A stretch of DNA of 64,000 nt from Diplodia intermedia (taxonomy: Eukaryota; Ascomycota; Dothideomycetes; Botryosphaeriales; Botryosphaeriaceae). Made by a program: the position numbers and the translations under genes. The notes under the pieces were generated by a model. It did no database searches, was not told the origin of the DNA, and saw nothing but the letters and a program-made list of their open reading frames with translations. Shown piece after piece: positions 21,246-33,054 of this stretch (the stretch's first letter is position 1; each line of letters begins with the position of its first letter). The stretch lies in assembly GCA_021495925.1 (NCBI GenBank), contig JAKEKT010000025.1, positions 62,001-126,000 of the forward strand, in the 5' to 3' direction.

Positions 21246-23093
21246 TTAGATGAGGGCCTGGCCTCTGAACATGCCCTCCCTGACGTCCTTGACGACATCA
21301 GCACGGTCTCCCTTGCCAAGCAACACGAAGCCGCGCCCACGCCTGCCCATGCGCCCGGTCCGGCCGAGACGGTGGATGAAATCGACTGTCGAATGCGGGA
21401 CATCGTACAAAATGACGTACTTCACCGCAATCGTGTCAATTCCACGAGAGCCGAGATCCGTAGCCACCAGAACCTTCGTGTTCGCAAGGCTGCGCTCGCT
21501 CGTGGGGCTTGTTGTGGCTTTATCATTCTTAGACACCAAGCCCCGGAAAGCGGCTAGGGCCTGGGCCTGCCTCTGGTCCGAAGTATCTCGGTTCAGCGCG
21601 ATGGAATCGATCCCCTTGGAGACAAGGTACTTGGACAGCTCAACAGCCTTCTCGCGTTCGTTGACGAAAACGATGACACGCTTCGTGCTGGCCACCTCTT
21701 TCTGGTCCTCCGACTGCTCTGCGGCCGAACGGCCAATGTTCCAAATCGTGTCCGCGCAGGCAAGATCCTTGTTCCCCTTGTACGGTTGCTGGTCAACTTG
21801 AACAACTCCGAGTTGGACACGCCTAGGAATCGCGTGTATATTGGGCGTGACCAGTCTTTTGATGTCAGGGAAGCGGTTTCGCAGGTACGTGTCCATGCTA
21901 CGAGGGATAGTCGCCGAGCAGAAAACGAGCTGGCGCAACGACGGCGTGGCTCTGTCGATTATGGCAGAAGTGAGGGGCGAGAAAGAACGATCGAGAAGCG
22001 AGTCTGCTTCATCGACAACAAGATGAGTGACCCGGCTGAGGATGTTAGGATCACTCTCCGCAATGCTGGACAGCAAATGTGGAGTAGCAATGACAATGTC
22101 TACACCAGCAGGCGCGAAAAGGCGGTTCCTGATCACTGTGGCCGAGTAGGCAGCCGAGATGAGCGATGATCTGAACTTTACCGTGTGCGAGAAAGACTTG
22201 ACCACCGCGCCAACCTGATCCACCAGCTCTGCCGAAGGGACGAGGATGATGGCACGAGGCCTCCCAGCATTAGGATTCTCCTCGCCCGCGAGCGGCGGCG
22301 ACTCAAGCTGAAATATCATTTCCTTTCTTGCCTCTTCCAACTTTGCCTTCTCTTTCTCCTCCCTCTCCTTCTCCTCCATCTCTGCGCGTTTGATCGCATC
22401 CATGATGGGAAGGACATAGGCAAGTGTCTTGCCTGAGCCTGTCTCAGCTGCAAGCAAGAACTGTTGCATTTCTGTAATCTCCGTCCCGGAGGCTCGCCTC
22501 GATCCTCTGGCGTGCATGTTGAGTAGGGCGGGCATGGCCACGCGCTGGGCTGGCGTAGGGGCTACGTCCTCCAGGCCCGGCAGGCCTTGCGTGAGGATCG
22601 AGTCTTGTATGACGGGTAGCAAAGGACATTGCTGGAAGTCGTCAATCTCGGCGATCCGCTGCTTCACATCCGATCGATGATCGTAGGACACGGGGCTCAG
22701 GGCGCGCCGCTCCTTCAACGCCTTGTACCATCTGGGGTCTTCCTTTGGGCCTCTGCTCAGTGCATCTCGGGGCGGTTTGCCGAACTTTGAATCTTGACGG
22801 GACGCCGGTGCCGGTGCTTTTGGTGCTTGTGCCTGGAGACTACGGGGGACTTTGGTGCGATTGAGACCAGCGAAGGGACCCTCCGGTCTGCGGGTAGTGG
22901 GCTTTGTTTTTGACTGTGCGACCTTGGGCGACAGTTGCATGCGCGCAGGTTTTTCGCGCCTCTGGAACTGCGAGGCGAAACGTGCCTGCTGCCATTGCGA
23001 TGTAGCGGCGGCGGGGAGGCGGCCGGGGAAGAGGGTGCGAAGTTCGCAGAAGGGACAGAGCTGGGAGGAGGCGCGAAGCATGGCGAATGACAT
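21246..23093 (-). CDS. MRH4: Mitochondrial ATP-dependent RNA helicase Mrh4 (DEAD box)
   Basis: Predicted intronless 615-residue helicase. Mrh4 acts in mitochondria in assembly of the large ribosomal subunit. Motifs in order (numbering from the ATG at 23,093): Walker A AETGSGKT near 216-223, a PSAEL motif Ia, DEAD at about 361-364 inside VVDEADSLLD, SAT at about 393-395, a TDLGSRGID block (motif V) and HRLGRTGR (motif VI), ending GMFRGQALI. The N-terminus is rich in Arg, Ala and Ser with few acids, consistent with a mitochondrial presequence. The frame extends seven codons above the first ATG through a TTG. A second ATG five residues in (23,081) is equally possible. The gene is divergent from the BUD4-like gene. 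It shares mitochondrial-ribosome function with uL14m 13 kb away, though they are not adjacent. Confidence 0.95.
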   Translation of the reverse strand: MSFAMLRASSQLCPFCELRTLFPGRLPAAATSQWQQARFASQFQRREKPARMQLSPKVAQSKTKPTTRRPEGPFAGLNRTKVPRSLQAQAPKAPAPASRQDSKFGKPPRDALSRGPKEDPRWYKALKERRALSPVSYDHRSDVKQRIAEIDDFQQCPLLPVIQDSILTQGLPGLEDVAPTPAQRVAMPALLNMHARGSRRASGTEITEMQQFLLAAETGSGKTLAYVLPIMDAIKRAEMEEKEREEKEKAKLEEARKEMIFQLESPPLAGEENPNAGRPRAIILVPSAELVDQVGAVVKSFSHTVKFRSSLISAAYSATVIRNRLFAPAGVDIVIATPHLLSSIAESDPNILSRVTHLVVDEADSLLDRSFSPLTSAIIDRATPSLRQLVFCSATIPRSMDTYLRNRFPDIKRLVTPNIHAIPRRVQLGVVQVDQQPYKGNKDLACADTIWNIGRSAAEQSEDQKEVASTKRVIVFVNEREKAVELSKYLVSKGIDSIALNRDTSDQRQAQALAAFRGLVSKNDKATTSPTSERSLANTKVLVATDLGSRGIDTIAVKYVILYDVPHSTVDFIHRLGRTGRMGRRGRGFVLLGKGDRADVVKDVREGMFRGQALI

Positions 23094-23854
23094 GTAACGG
23101 GCTGGGCAACCCAAGTAGAAGGCGACTAGAAGAGCAGCATCGAAAGATGGCAGCGGAACAGGGGTGCGAGATGAGGCGACCCACGAAGGATCGGTCGCGT
23201 GGAGGGGAGATGGCAGCAGGAACTTGGAAGCGCGCCGCGGTGACGTCCGAGAATTTTCGCGACGCGCGAGTCGGAGTCGGCGTCGGGCACGGCGGAGTGG
23301 CGGTGCTCGAGCCCTGCGCCCAAGTCGTGGCCAGCCAGGCGCTGCCTCTGCGCGGCCTGCTACCTGCTAGAGCCGCAACGGCGCAGCACGCACGCAGATT
23401 GCAAGGCGGTTCTAATTGCCGCGCGCAGCGGCGCAATCACCGCGCGCTTGGGGGCCGCCGTTGCACGCTGCTGGGCGAGGCCGCGGGCTGCGGCTGGGGA
23501 GGGAAAACGGCGTGTCGCGCGTCGTTTCCATGGTGATCGCGGGCAGCGCAGGCGGGTGGAACCGCCGTCCGTCAACACACACCAGCAAAGCACGGTTACT
23601 ACCCTCCACACGAGCCCGCACATCATCGTCATCTCCCTCCACCGCTCCATAAACACGCTTCTCCTCCTTCCTCCTCCTCGCGCATCCCCAGCGCCGCCAT
23701 CCCTTCTCTCGCCGCCCGCTGTGCATGAGCTGGCCGCGCCAGTCCGATCGCTCGTTAGTGCTTGCTTGACTGCTCAGCATTCCTGCCTGCGTTCCTCCGT
23801 CGCTCGGCCAATTGAGCGTCGTCGGCCCACGCAAGCTCCAGCCAACCGGTCGAC
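23094..23854. promoter_or_regulatory. Divergent promoter region MRH4 / BUD4-like gene
   Basis: 761 bp between divergent start codons. The half nearer BUD4 is C/T-rich on the plus strand (a stretch around 23,640-23,720). Frames here are GC-driven and Arg-rich. No specific site assigned. Confidence 0.45.
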
Positions 23855-26800
23855 ATGCCCCCGGAGGCCGTAAGTCCATACACCGCCGTCCACCGGCCGT
23901 GATCCGCGAAACTCACCGCCGCCAGGTCCAGCCTCTACGCATAAACAAAAACAGCCCGACGTCGTCGCCCGCGAAGATGAGTGCCACCGGTCCGCTCTCC
24001 GAGATCAGCCCCATGGAGCACCGCCGGAACTCGCCCAGCCACAAGCTGGCCACAAAGGTACCACGCGCCGCATTCCACGCTGCACGTTGCCCACGTTACT
24101 GACGCTGTGTAGATTACCGTCCCGACCCAGGACACGCCGCCGTCGGAGACGTCGCCCTTCGGCTCGTCGTCGAAACACCGCTTCTGGCAGTCGCGCGACC
24201 CCAACTCGCCCGACGTCGAGAACTCGTCCGAGCGCGAGCAGCAGACGCTGTCGCCCAAGCGCAGCTCCATCGAGAACCTCATGAAGGCCTCCCGCGTGCG
24301 CAACAGCACCATGTTCGCTCGCGAGCAGAAGAACGAGTACGACCCCACCAAGCTGCCCGTCGTCGAGCGCCCGCTCGCCACCCACCGCCCTCTTAGCGCC
24401 CAGGGCTTCGTACCGCGCGGTTTCGATCCTCTGCGCAGCCGCGAAATCCCCAAGAAGCACCAGCACAGCCGCAGCACCGACAGCGCCGACTCGACCCCTC
24501 GGGGATCGCCATCCAAGTACGACGGCAGTTACATGACCAACTCCTCGTCCTCCTCCCCGACAAAGACGCATGCCTCGCCTCTGCGGTCGTCCCTTTCGCG
24601 CAATGGAAGATACAGCACGAGCTACGACGACTCGAGCGCAGTCTCCTCTGACGACGAGCGGCTAGGCGAAGGCCCGCAGCGTCCGTTGCGTCGCCATGCG
24701 AAGAGCGTTACCTTCGAGTCGAAGCCTCCTATTGTCAACGAGTATGAAATGGTGACACCGGAGCCTTCGCTGGCATCGCGCGAGGGCAGCGAGTACTCCG
24801 ACGACGAGGACGAGGAAATCTACGAATTCGAGGGTGATTCGTTCGAGCGGGATGACAGCTTCGATGAGTCGCTCGAGGACACAGAAAAGACGCCCGTGGT
24901 ATTGCCCGGCGACTGGCGCCACATGAGTCCCGAGGCTGCGAACACCGACCTGGCCGATTCTTTCGATGACCCTTTCGACGGTGCAGAATCAAGCCCTCCG
25001 CCGACCGCTCGGCCTAATTCTCAGAGCACCGAGCACGTGCGCCAGCACTCCAGCGCATCCGATCCCGAGCAACGCCCGCTTCCGCCTCTTCCTCCCATGT
25101 CTGCCTCTCCCGACCTGCGTGGAAGGAGAGAATCACTTACCGGTCTTTCTGCTGTCGCCGAGCGTGCCAGCAGCGCTCACCGCTCGTTGCCGTCGCCTCC
25201 CCGCATCGGAACAAGCATTTCCAAGTCGGATATTCTCAGCATGGGTCGGAACTCCCCCATGTCCCTGGAAGATCGCCTTCAGCTCATGGGCATCCATGGA
25301 TCCCGTGAAACGACGCCTACTATGGATAACAGGGATGAGGCAGCGAAGGAGGCGGACCACGAGCGGAAGGACAGCCAGGACGCATTGAAGGCCGAAGGAG
25401 AAGAGCCTGCTGAAGACGAAGAGTCAGCACTGGACGAAATGGACATTCCACATATCTCCCGCGAGTCGATCCTGGAGAAGGTCAAGAGTCGCAACTATGA
25501 TGACTACGAGCTTCCCGAGCAACCTTCTATGATCTCAGAGCATGGCTACGGGGAGCTTGAGATGTACGACCCCGACGTCCCTATTCCTTCTCGTGAAGTT
25601 TCTTCCAACTTCGACGAGCATGTCCCCGAAGAGCCTGCCCAGGAACCGGCCGAGGAGCCCGCCGAGGTCAAGAAGGAGGATGAAGACGTCACGTTGGATT
25701 TCAACGCGATCCCGCAGCTCCACAGCGGTCAAGGCTCGCCTGACGACCAGGATGATGAGGAGGAGGACAACTTCAGCGACGCGGGTTCCGTGATTCGTCA
25801 TGATATCAGCGGCACGGACCTCGGCGATGATGACGATGCTAGCCGTTACTCAACCACTAACGACGATGATGAGGAGAGGCAGGCTCAGGACAATGCCACG
25901 GATGAGGACGAGGGCCCGCCTACCCCGAAGGCTGACCGCGCAGCCGCCGACGAGGCATCTGAGGAGGAACGCCAGAAGGAACACCAGAAGGTTGCCGATA
26001 TGCCTGAGTTTGGCTCGTTTAACAATGAGGATGACTTCCACCTCCAGCTCCAGTCGTACCTCGACAAGAACCGGAGCACGCCTGCAGTGGAATCGGCTCC
26101 TAAGCTCGAGCCCGACGAGGACTTCCTTCAACGCCCGCTTACGCCGGATGACGAGCTCGAGCTTCCGAAGGCGCCTGGCGCGGATAGTGAGGGCGAGCCT
26201 GGCACCCCAGACTCGGTCATTCGGAATCCTATCGAGCCCCCGGAGCGTGAGGACTCTGCTGAAGTTGAGGATCCCATTGCAACAATCAAGGCTCCTGGTG
26301 GTTCGTTGAGAACTCGTCCTTCTGCCACGCCTTCCGACTTTGCCACGATGGCAGCTACTCGCCGCAAAGTCAGTGGTGAGGTCCCCCCGCCCATGCAGCA
26401 GGAGCGTAGCCCCACGCGCTTGTCCATGACTCGTGAGGACGAGGATGAGGAGGAGCCGTCGCACCTTTCTAATGTCTCCGAGGAGCAAGAGGCTACCACG
26501 GATGACGAGACGAAGAGTGAGGGTGATCAGCCCAGGCGTCGTCAGAGCTTCAAGATGAAGATCGATCTCCCAGTAGGCGACATCGGCGAAGACTTGAGCT
26601 TCGACCTTGATCGCGAGTTCGACCGTGTTGTCGAGGCTCAAAAGGTACAACAACCACTATTTCCTGTCCCATCTTATGCCACGTTCCCTGCCACTTCACC
26701 TATGGGATCGGCAGCGAGCAACGGCGGAGTGGCTATCGGCCAACAGAACATGACCGCTAACAGTAGTTTCCGCACACAGAAGGGTTACCTCATGCGCCAG

Positions 26801-28741
26801 AACACGAAGGTCGTCGTCGCCAGCAGCCGCCAGTTCAGTAACGAGGCCCCGCCCGTGCCGTCCGGGGATGGCTTGGCTCCCCCTCCCACTAACGATCGTG
26901 GCGTGGTGCCGGCGCCCGGTAATAGGTCGGGCAGCGGTTCCTCGTCAAAGAAGAACCGTGACCGCAGCAACACCTGGACGACTGAGCCTTGGAATGGTAA
27001 GATGAGGCGCCGCAGCATTCGAAACGCCTCGAACTGCTCAGTCACCGTAAGCGAGTCCAGGCCAAGGACTGCTCCCGGTGTTGCACCGCCGCTTCCTGGT
27101 CAAGACAGCGCTGTCTCCGATAACTTCGGCGACATGTCGATGATTGACGAGAACGACGAGAACATGGAAAGAGGCAGACTGTTTGTCAAGGTTGTTGGCG
27201 TCAAGGACCTTGACCTGCCGCTGCCAAAGAGTGAGTCTTTCTTTGCCCAAATGATCGGTTATGCGATGCTGACGTTTCGTCCCAGACGAGCGCACATGGT
27301 TCCAGCTCACACTGGACAACGGCCTTCACTGCGTCACAACTTCCTGGCTTGACCTTGCGCGCAATGCCCCGATCGGCCAAGAGTTTGAGCTGGTCGTCTT
27401 GAATGACCTCGAATTCCAACTGACGCTGCAAACCAAGCTCACGCCGCCCCCGAAGCCGAAGGTTACGGCACCTCCGCCTGCTCCTGCTCCCGTCAAGCCG
27501 TCGGGTCACAAGAAGTCCAACTCTGCATTTGGACGCCTGCTAACCTCGCCCAAGAAGCGCAAGGAGCAGGAGCGCAAGCAGCAGGAGGAAGCTGAGCGTG
27601 TCGAGCGTGCCGCCGCACTGAAGGCACAGCAGGAGCGTGAGGCAGCCAGGCGTGCGAAGGCCAACCCGACTTCCTGGGACCTTCTCCATGATCTTGTTGC
27701 GGCCGATGGTTCCTTCGCACGAGCCTATGTCTGCCTCAAGAACCATGAGCGTCAGGCCTACGGTCGCCCCTTCACCGTCGACGTCCCTTGCTTCAACGAG
27801 TGGGCGTTGGAGGACGCCGAGATTGCCAACAGTGTCAAGAGCAAGAGGGGTGGCCCCGTTCGCCGTCCGCCGTACAAGGTTGGCAAGTTGACCTTGCAGC
27901 TGCTTTACGTGCCCAAGCCTAAGGGCGCTACCGATGACGACATGCCCAAGAGCATGAATGCTTGCATTCGCGAAATGAAGGAAGCCGAGGAGGCCAAGGG
28001 ACGCGTTTGGGAGGGACACCTCAGCCAGCAAGGTGGCGATTGCCCTGTAAGTGTTCTCTCCTTCAACCAGTGGCAGTGCTGGCGAAGAAGTGGTTATATC
28101 CTGATTAGTCTTTTTAGTACTGGCGCCGCCGTTTCTTCCGGCTCTCTGGCTCGAAGCTCACAGCTTACCACGAGACTACTCGCCAGCCTCGTGCCACGAT
28201 TAACCTCGCCAAGGCGGCAAAGCTTATTGACGATCGCACTTCGCTGGTGCACAACAAGGATGGCAGCCGCCGCAAGTCCGGCTTTGCTGAGGAAGACGAG
28301 GGCTATGCGTTCGTCGAGGAGGGTTTCCGCATCCGTTTCGGCAACGGCGAGACCATTGACTTCTATGCCGACAGCGCAGCGCAGAAAGACAGTTGGATGG
28401 ACCAGCTCTCGGAAGTCGTCGGCAAGAGCACCATGTCTAGTTCGACCAAGGCATGGACCGAACTTGTGTTCAGGAAGGAGAAGGACGAGAGGGCGGCCAT
28501 TCGCGCCCAGGAGAAGGCGGCAAGCATCAACTCGCAGGAGACGGATGACTCCAGATTCGACCCCGCTCGGCCTGGCTTGTACGACAGGGAGACCACCAAC
28601 AGCGACTCGGTCAGCGCCAAGCGGTACCACCGACGCAGCGAGATGCCGCCGCCGCCGCCTATTGACAAGAGCCCTCGGCACCATGGAACCGGGCCCCGGA
28701 CGTCTTCGCGGCGTGGTGAGGTCAAGTCCATGATCTTCTAA
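23855..28741 (+). CDS. BUD4: Bud4-like septation / bud-site selection protein with C-terminal PH domain
   Basis: Predicted 1,549-residue protein from five exons: 23855-23869, 23926-24057, 24113-27230, 27286-28046 and 28118-28741. Every junction keeps phase, and the first exon (five codons) joins to give MPPEAVQPLRINKNSPTSSP. Bud4 is an anillin-related scaffold that organises septins and the contractile ring at division sites. Residues up to about 1,000 are disordered, Ser/Pro-rich and very acidic. The C-terminal part has an anillin-like region (ERTWFQLTLDNGLHCVTTSW and following). A PH domain spans about 1,328-1,445; exon 5 opens within it at YWRRRFFRLSGSKLTAYHE. Length and order suit the filamentous-fungal Bud4 family. 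Identification rests on this C-terminal architecture, so another anillin-like protein is the main alternative. Confidence 0.82.
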
Positions 28742-31700
28742 GTCTCGCTCAACCCGCGCCATTCGCCTGGCGGCTAGATGGAAGGACGCAGCGTCAATTT
28801 CCTTGGTCCTCTTGCTTGCATTTCTTCAGTGCCGATACCCATCTCTTCGTCTTGAAACTCTCTTGCGCTGCTTGCTCGCTGCTCTCAGATACCTTCTGCT
28901 GCTGGCCAGTCCCTGGATGGAATAGACTTTGCACGGGCTCTCGCCCGACAAAGGATGATCTTCTCCGCGGTTCGTTTGTTCACTTCGACCGTTCATCGTC
29001 GTCGTCGCCTTTCGAAGTTTCCTGGGATTTGGCGAAAAACGCCTCCAGGCGTACATCACTGTCCAGCGCTCTCTCCTCCTCGTGCCTTGTGCTTGCTCTC
29101 TTCCTTCAATTCTTAGCTTTTGCTGGCCAACTTTTGAAAGCTTACGTCCCCCCAACTCCGAGCCGGCATACGCGGGCTAGTTCTCTCAACTGCCGCAGCT
29201 GCTCGAGTTACGCTCCTTAACGAACGAAAAATTTCCTTGGTGCCGCGGATGGAAACGAAAATCTTCTTCTGTGTGTTACCAAGATGTTGCTTTTTAGCGT
29301 CTTCCTCCCACTTCGAGTAATTGGTTCAGTCGGCGAGAGTCTCGCCGATGGTCGGTGGTGGTTGACCGGGGAAGATGATGGTAGTCATTGTTGGTGGTGG
29401 TGAATCATGGTGCGATCTCTTTTCTTTTTTTGCATGGGCGTTTCCCTCAGGATCAATGGAAGGGAAGGGAGTTGTATGAAGTCTGGCTTTTGGTTCTCCT
29501 TGGTTCTTTTTTTCTGTGTTTCCTTGCTCTTTTCAATTTTTTTTTTCCAATCATCTCGGGGGAGGGCGCTTTTTTTCCTCTCTGGGCTGGTCGACGGGGG
29601 GATAGGATTTTCCTTTGCTCTTTTCTCCTTTGGACATCATGGGTTCGGTTGGTTGGTGGGGGGGAAAGGAGTGGAAATGGTAACGAAAGGGAACAAACAA
29701 CGGTACGAGACTGACGCTGTGTAATGACAAACCACAAAAGAACGAGCTACGTACGTAACAACGTCTTTCTCTCTACCTCTCCCCCTCTCTCTTTCTCTCT
29801 CCGATTCCTGGATTTCTCTGGTCTATTTGGGAAGAAGGGGTCGGGGAGGGGAAAAAGAAGGGGGTACATACAGCGGTTTCATTGAAATGCCATCTTCAGT
29901 ATCTTGGATATCTTTTATTTTGATGAGTGCGCGCGCACACCGCGTTGAGTGAGGACTGTGCTAGTGGTGGTGATGTGTGTTGTTGGTGGTGTGGGTGGTG
30001 TGTAGATGGAGTGGATGGAGGAAGGGGTCCGGGAGTGTTGGTTGTTGTATCTGCTCTTCGGGCGAGAGAGAGTCCAAGGAAGAAGGAAAGTGGGAACCGG
30101 TAGGAGACAGGTCCGGTGTTGCGAGGGCGAAAGTGGGAAGGGCCGGGTATTTGGGTCCGGACGGGGGAAGAGAGAGGCAGGGAAGGAAGGAAGAGAGGGG
30201 CAGGCGGGTGGCGGGGAGGGGTGTGGGTGGCTTTTTCTCGTCTCCCTGCGTCTCTGTGCATACCCTGTTTTCCCCATTCTTCACCTTCTCGTTCCCTCTT
30301 CTGCCGCCGATGACGTCCTGGTCAGGGGACGTTCGTTATACGGGGTTGGGTGGGATGGGATGACTCGTGTGTTCTAGATTTCCTCCTCCTCCCCTCCTCG
30401 ATTTGTTTACTTTTTGCCCGACTGGGTGCGGGATGTGCGCGCGCCGGATGCGGCCGCAAGTGTGGAGTCGATCCAACATGTGCTAAGGTATCGATTTTGC
30501 TTGCGTGGGGGGCGTGGTTGGTTGGTCGGTCCCCCCTTCGAGCTAGCTTCTCTTCCCTCCTCTTCCCTTTTTCGATCGCGCTTCCCCATCGTCCCGTCGT
30601 TCCTGCATCGTGTGGCTTTTTTTTGGTGTGACGGATTGGTGCCTGAAGGCTGGCTGACCATTGGCACACACACACGGACAAAAGAAGAGAAACTAACGAT
30701 TCAGAGGGCTGGGACGGGTCGAGAGCCATTCGTCAGGAAAGGAAGAAGACGTTCCAAAGCCAAGCCTTCCTTCCGCCGGCCGGCCCCCACTTGCCTTCTT
30801 TCCCCCTTCCGGCTTACTGGATTCGGACCGGGCCATGATGTCACCGGCAGAGGGAGGCTTGCTGTGGTGGGGACCCTGAAGGAAGGGCACGATGGAAGGG
30901 AAAGGGTGAGGAGAGGCGGGTTTGCGTCCGGTTGCAATCTCGGCGCTTCTTTTTTTTCTCCCCCTTCTCTCTTTCGTCACAGGTGTTGGCCTTACTATTC
31001 CATCGTCTATCTGACATTGATTGACTGTTGCTGGGTGAACCGGTGGTTTTGGGAGAGAGGAGTAATATCGAGGGAAGCGAGAGGAGCGGGAACAGGCGAG
31101 AGCTTTCGCGGCGTTGTACGTCATCATCGGTCCGGGAGCATTGAAGAAAAGGGGACTGCATATATATTGCGCATGACGTTGTTTTGTCTCGGGGTGAAAG
31201 AGAGGAGAGGGACGTGCCGAGTCTCAGAAAGGGAAGTTTGCAACACACTGCCTCAGTCTGTCTTCATGCATGGTTGTGTTTGGTTCGTTCCGGATGGTAG
31301 CGAAAGGATTGGACGTGAATTAAGCATCTACGAGTGCCGCCCGCCCAGTTCCGAGCGGAGCGAATGTTGAACCTCTCCCTCTCTTTTTAATTTTTACTCT
31401 TCTCACTTCTCTTTCGCGATCAGGAGATGTTGTCTCTTGATTCACGATCTCTGCCGTTCCACGGAATGAACCGAGCTGCGACTGTCACGCGGCCTAGGTG
31501 CGCCCATTTTTCCTTTTGCGTTTAGACTTTTGGCCATCAGCGAAGGAGGGAGTCCATGCTTGCCGGCCGCGAAGAGGCGGCGCATTGGGATCGGCGGCCG
31601 TGTCCGCGTCAACGGTCTCAGCACATGGTGTGCCATGCAGATCGGCACCTCCCGCTCGTGCGCATGTCGCGTGCCGTTCCTGAACGTGCGCTGCGCCCTT

Positions 31701-33054
31701 ATTAATAGCCCGGGGTGTTTATAATGACCCCGTCAGTGTTACCGTTCGGGAAGGTCTGGCAGCCATGGTGGCATTATTTCCACAGCACCAGAACGCAATC
31801 ATGGAAGGATGAATAAAGTAAGACGGAAGATGACGGCTGTCACCAATCGAGCCACCAAATCAGCCTTCCCACCGCATTGGTCGAGACAGAGGAAAAACTT
31901 GTTTGCTTATCGGCGATTTGCTTCCAAATACCTCGATCTCCGAGAAGCCGTGTGACCTGTGACCGGCGGTGCCTGCGGGAATCGGGCCTCGTCCGCTGTG
32001 GCGATCTCTAATGCATGCGCAGCAAAGACAACGATCGATGATGAGCTTACCTACGTCGAAACATGGACTTCGCAGAGGCGGTCCGCAGACCCGTCGTCTG
32101 CTCTTTGCCACCATGAGAAGAAGACGCCCGTTCATCAGATTGTCTCGTCCACTCGGAAGTTGACGGAAACGCCTACCTGTCCTCGACATCATCAGCGGTG
32201 ACGGGAACGATCTATGGACGTACTGGGAGCTCACTGGGTGTCGTGCTTTATTCTTCAAGGCTGTTCCGGCACCCGACCGTGGTTGAAATCCAACTGTGAC
32301 GCGTTTCCCCTGCCCCGGAGGAGGCATCTCGAAACTGTTCATCCTTCCGGTGGTCTGACTCGCCAATCTCGCGGGGACACTGTCACTGGAGTTAAACCCG
32401 CGTTGCTAAGGGAACTGTTCTTCTGACTAGCCGTTCTGGAACTGACTCTTGCACAATCATCTTGCGGTCTTTGCCGTAGGAGCATACTTTTGGGCCTGTC
32501 AGGTCGAGTGCTCCGTTCCAAAGACTCTTGAGATCGATTGTGAAGAAGAAAAACTCAGTCATCCCTTCCATGTATTGCTTCCATTAAACCAGCTCTCCAA
32601 TGCAACCAGACGATAAAGAAAAAATAGTTCAAATATATACAGTACAAGAATGCCGTGTGCATCCAGGAAGAAGGGAGGAATGCAGAAGAGCGCCACGACT
32701 CTCGAGGCGCAGGGGAAAACTGCGCAATGTCGATAGTGCTCTCATCTCGCTTTCTGTTCGCATTCAAAAGCTCGCCCATATCCCCGCCTCGTTTTTCCAA
32801 CTCCAGGGAAGTGCAAGTCATAGCGAAAATAGAAACGACAAAAGAAGTGACACGAAGATAGAAAAGGAAAAGCACCTAGAAGAGCTCCTTTCACTCAAAT
32901 CCCCATCGATCCGCAAAATAGTACATGGAAAGCCATGATGAAGAGATCGCTTCCACGAAAAGAAATCTCAAACCTTCCGCGTCATGTGCTGATGAACATG
33001 GCTCTCCACCGTATAGAGCTGTTGAAGTCCGATGTCGCGCCTGGGCATCCCATC
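28742..33054. other. 4.3 kb gene-poor region between convergent BUD4-like gene and SET9
   Basis: No gene supported. The first 1 kb is T/C-rich and may be BUD4 3' untranslated region. A perfect 9-bp-arm inverted repeat lies at 29,330-29,348. From 29,380 to 31,200 composition swings between T-rich, C/T-rich and G-rich blocks on one strand, with long T runs and GGTGGT repeats. The largest frame (30,414-31,370) crosses these blocks and has no protein-like character. 31,400-33,050 is more ordinary but has no recognisable coding exon. Confidence 0.5.
29330..29348. repeat. Perfect inverted repeat, 9-bp arms
   Basis: TCGGCGAGA, a single G, then TCTCGCCGA. In RNA this could fold as a 6-7 bp stem. It lies about 590 bases past the BUD4 stop. 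Function unknown. Confidence 0.6.

Noticed and set aside
25850..26653. 267-codon minus-strand frame inside BUD4
   Set aside because: Antisense to the acidic Bud4 region; Leu/Arg-rich shadow.
30414..31370. 318-codon plus-strand frame
   Set aside because: Crosses composition blocks, has no domain-like segment, and similar frames occur by chance in this GC-rich DNA.
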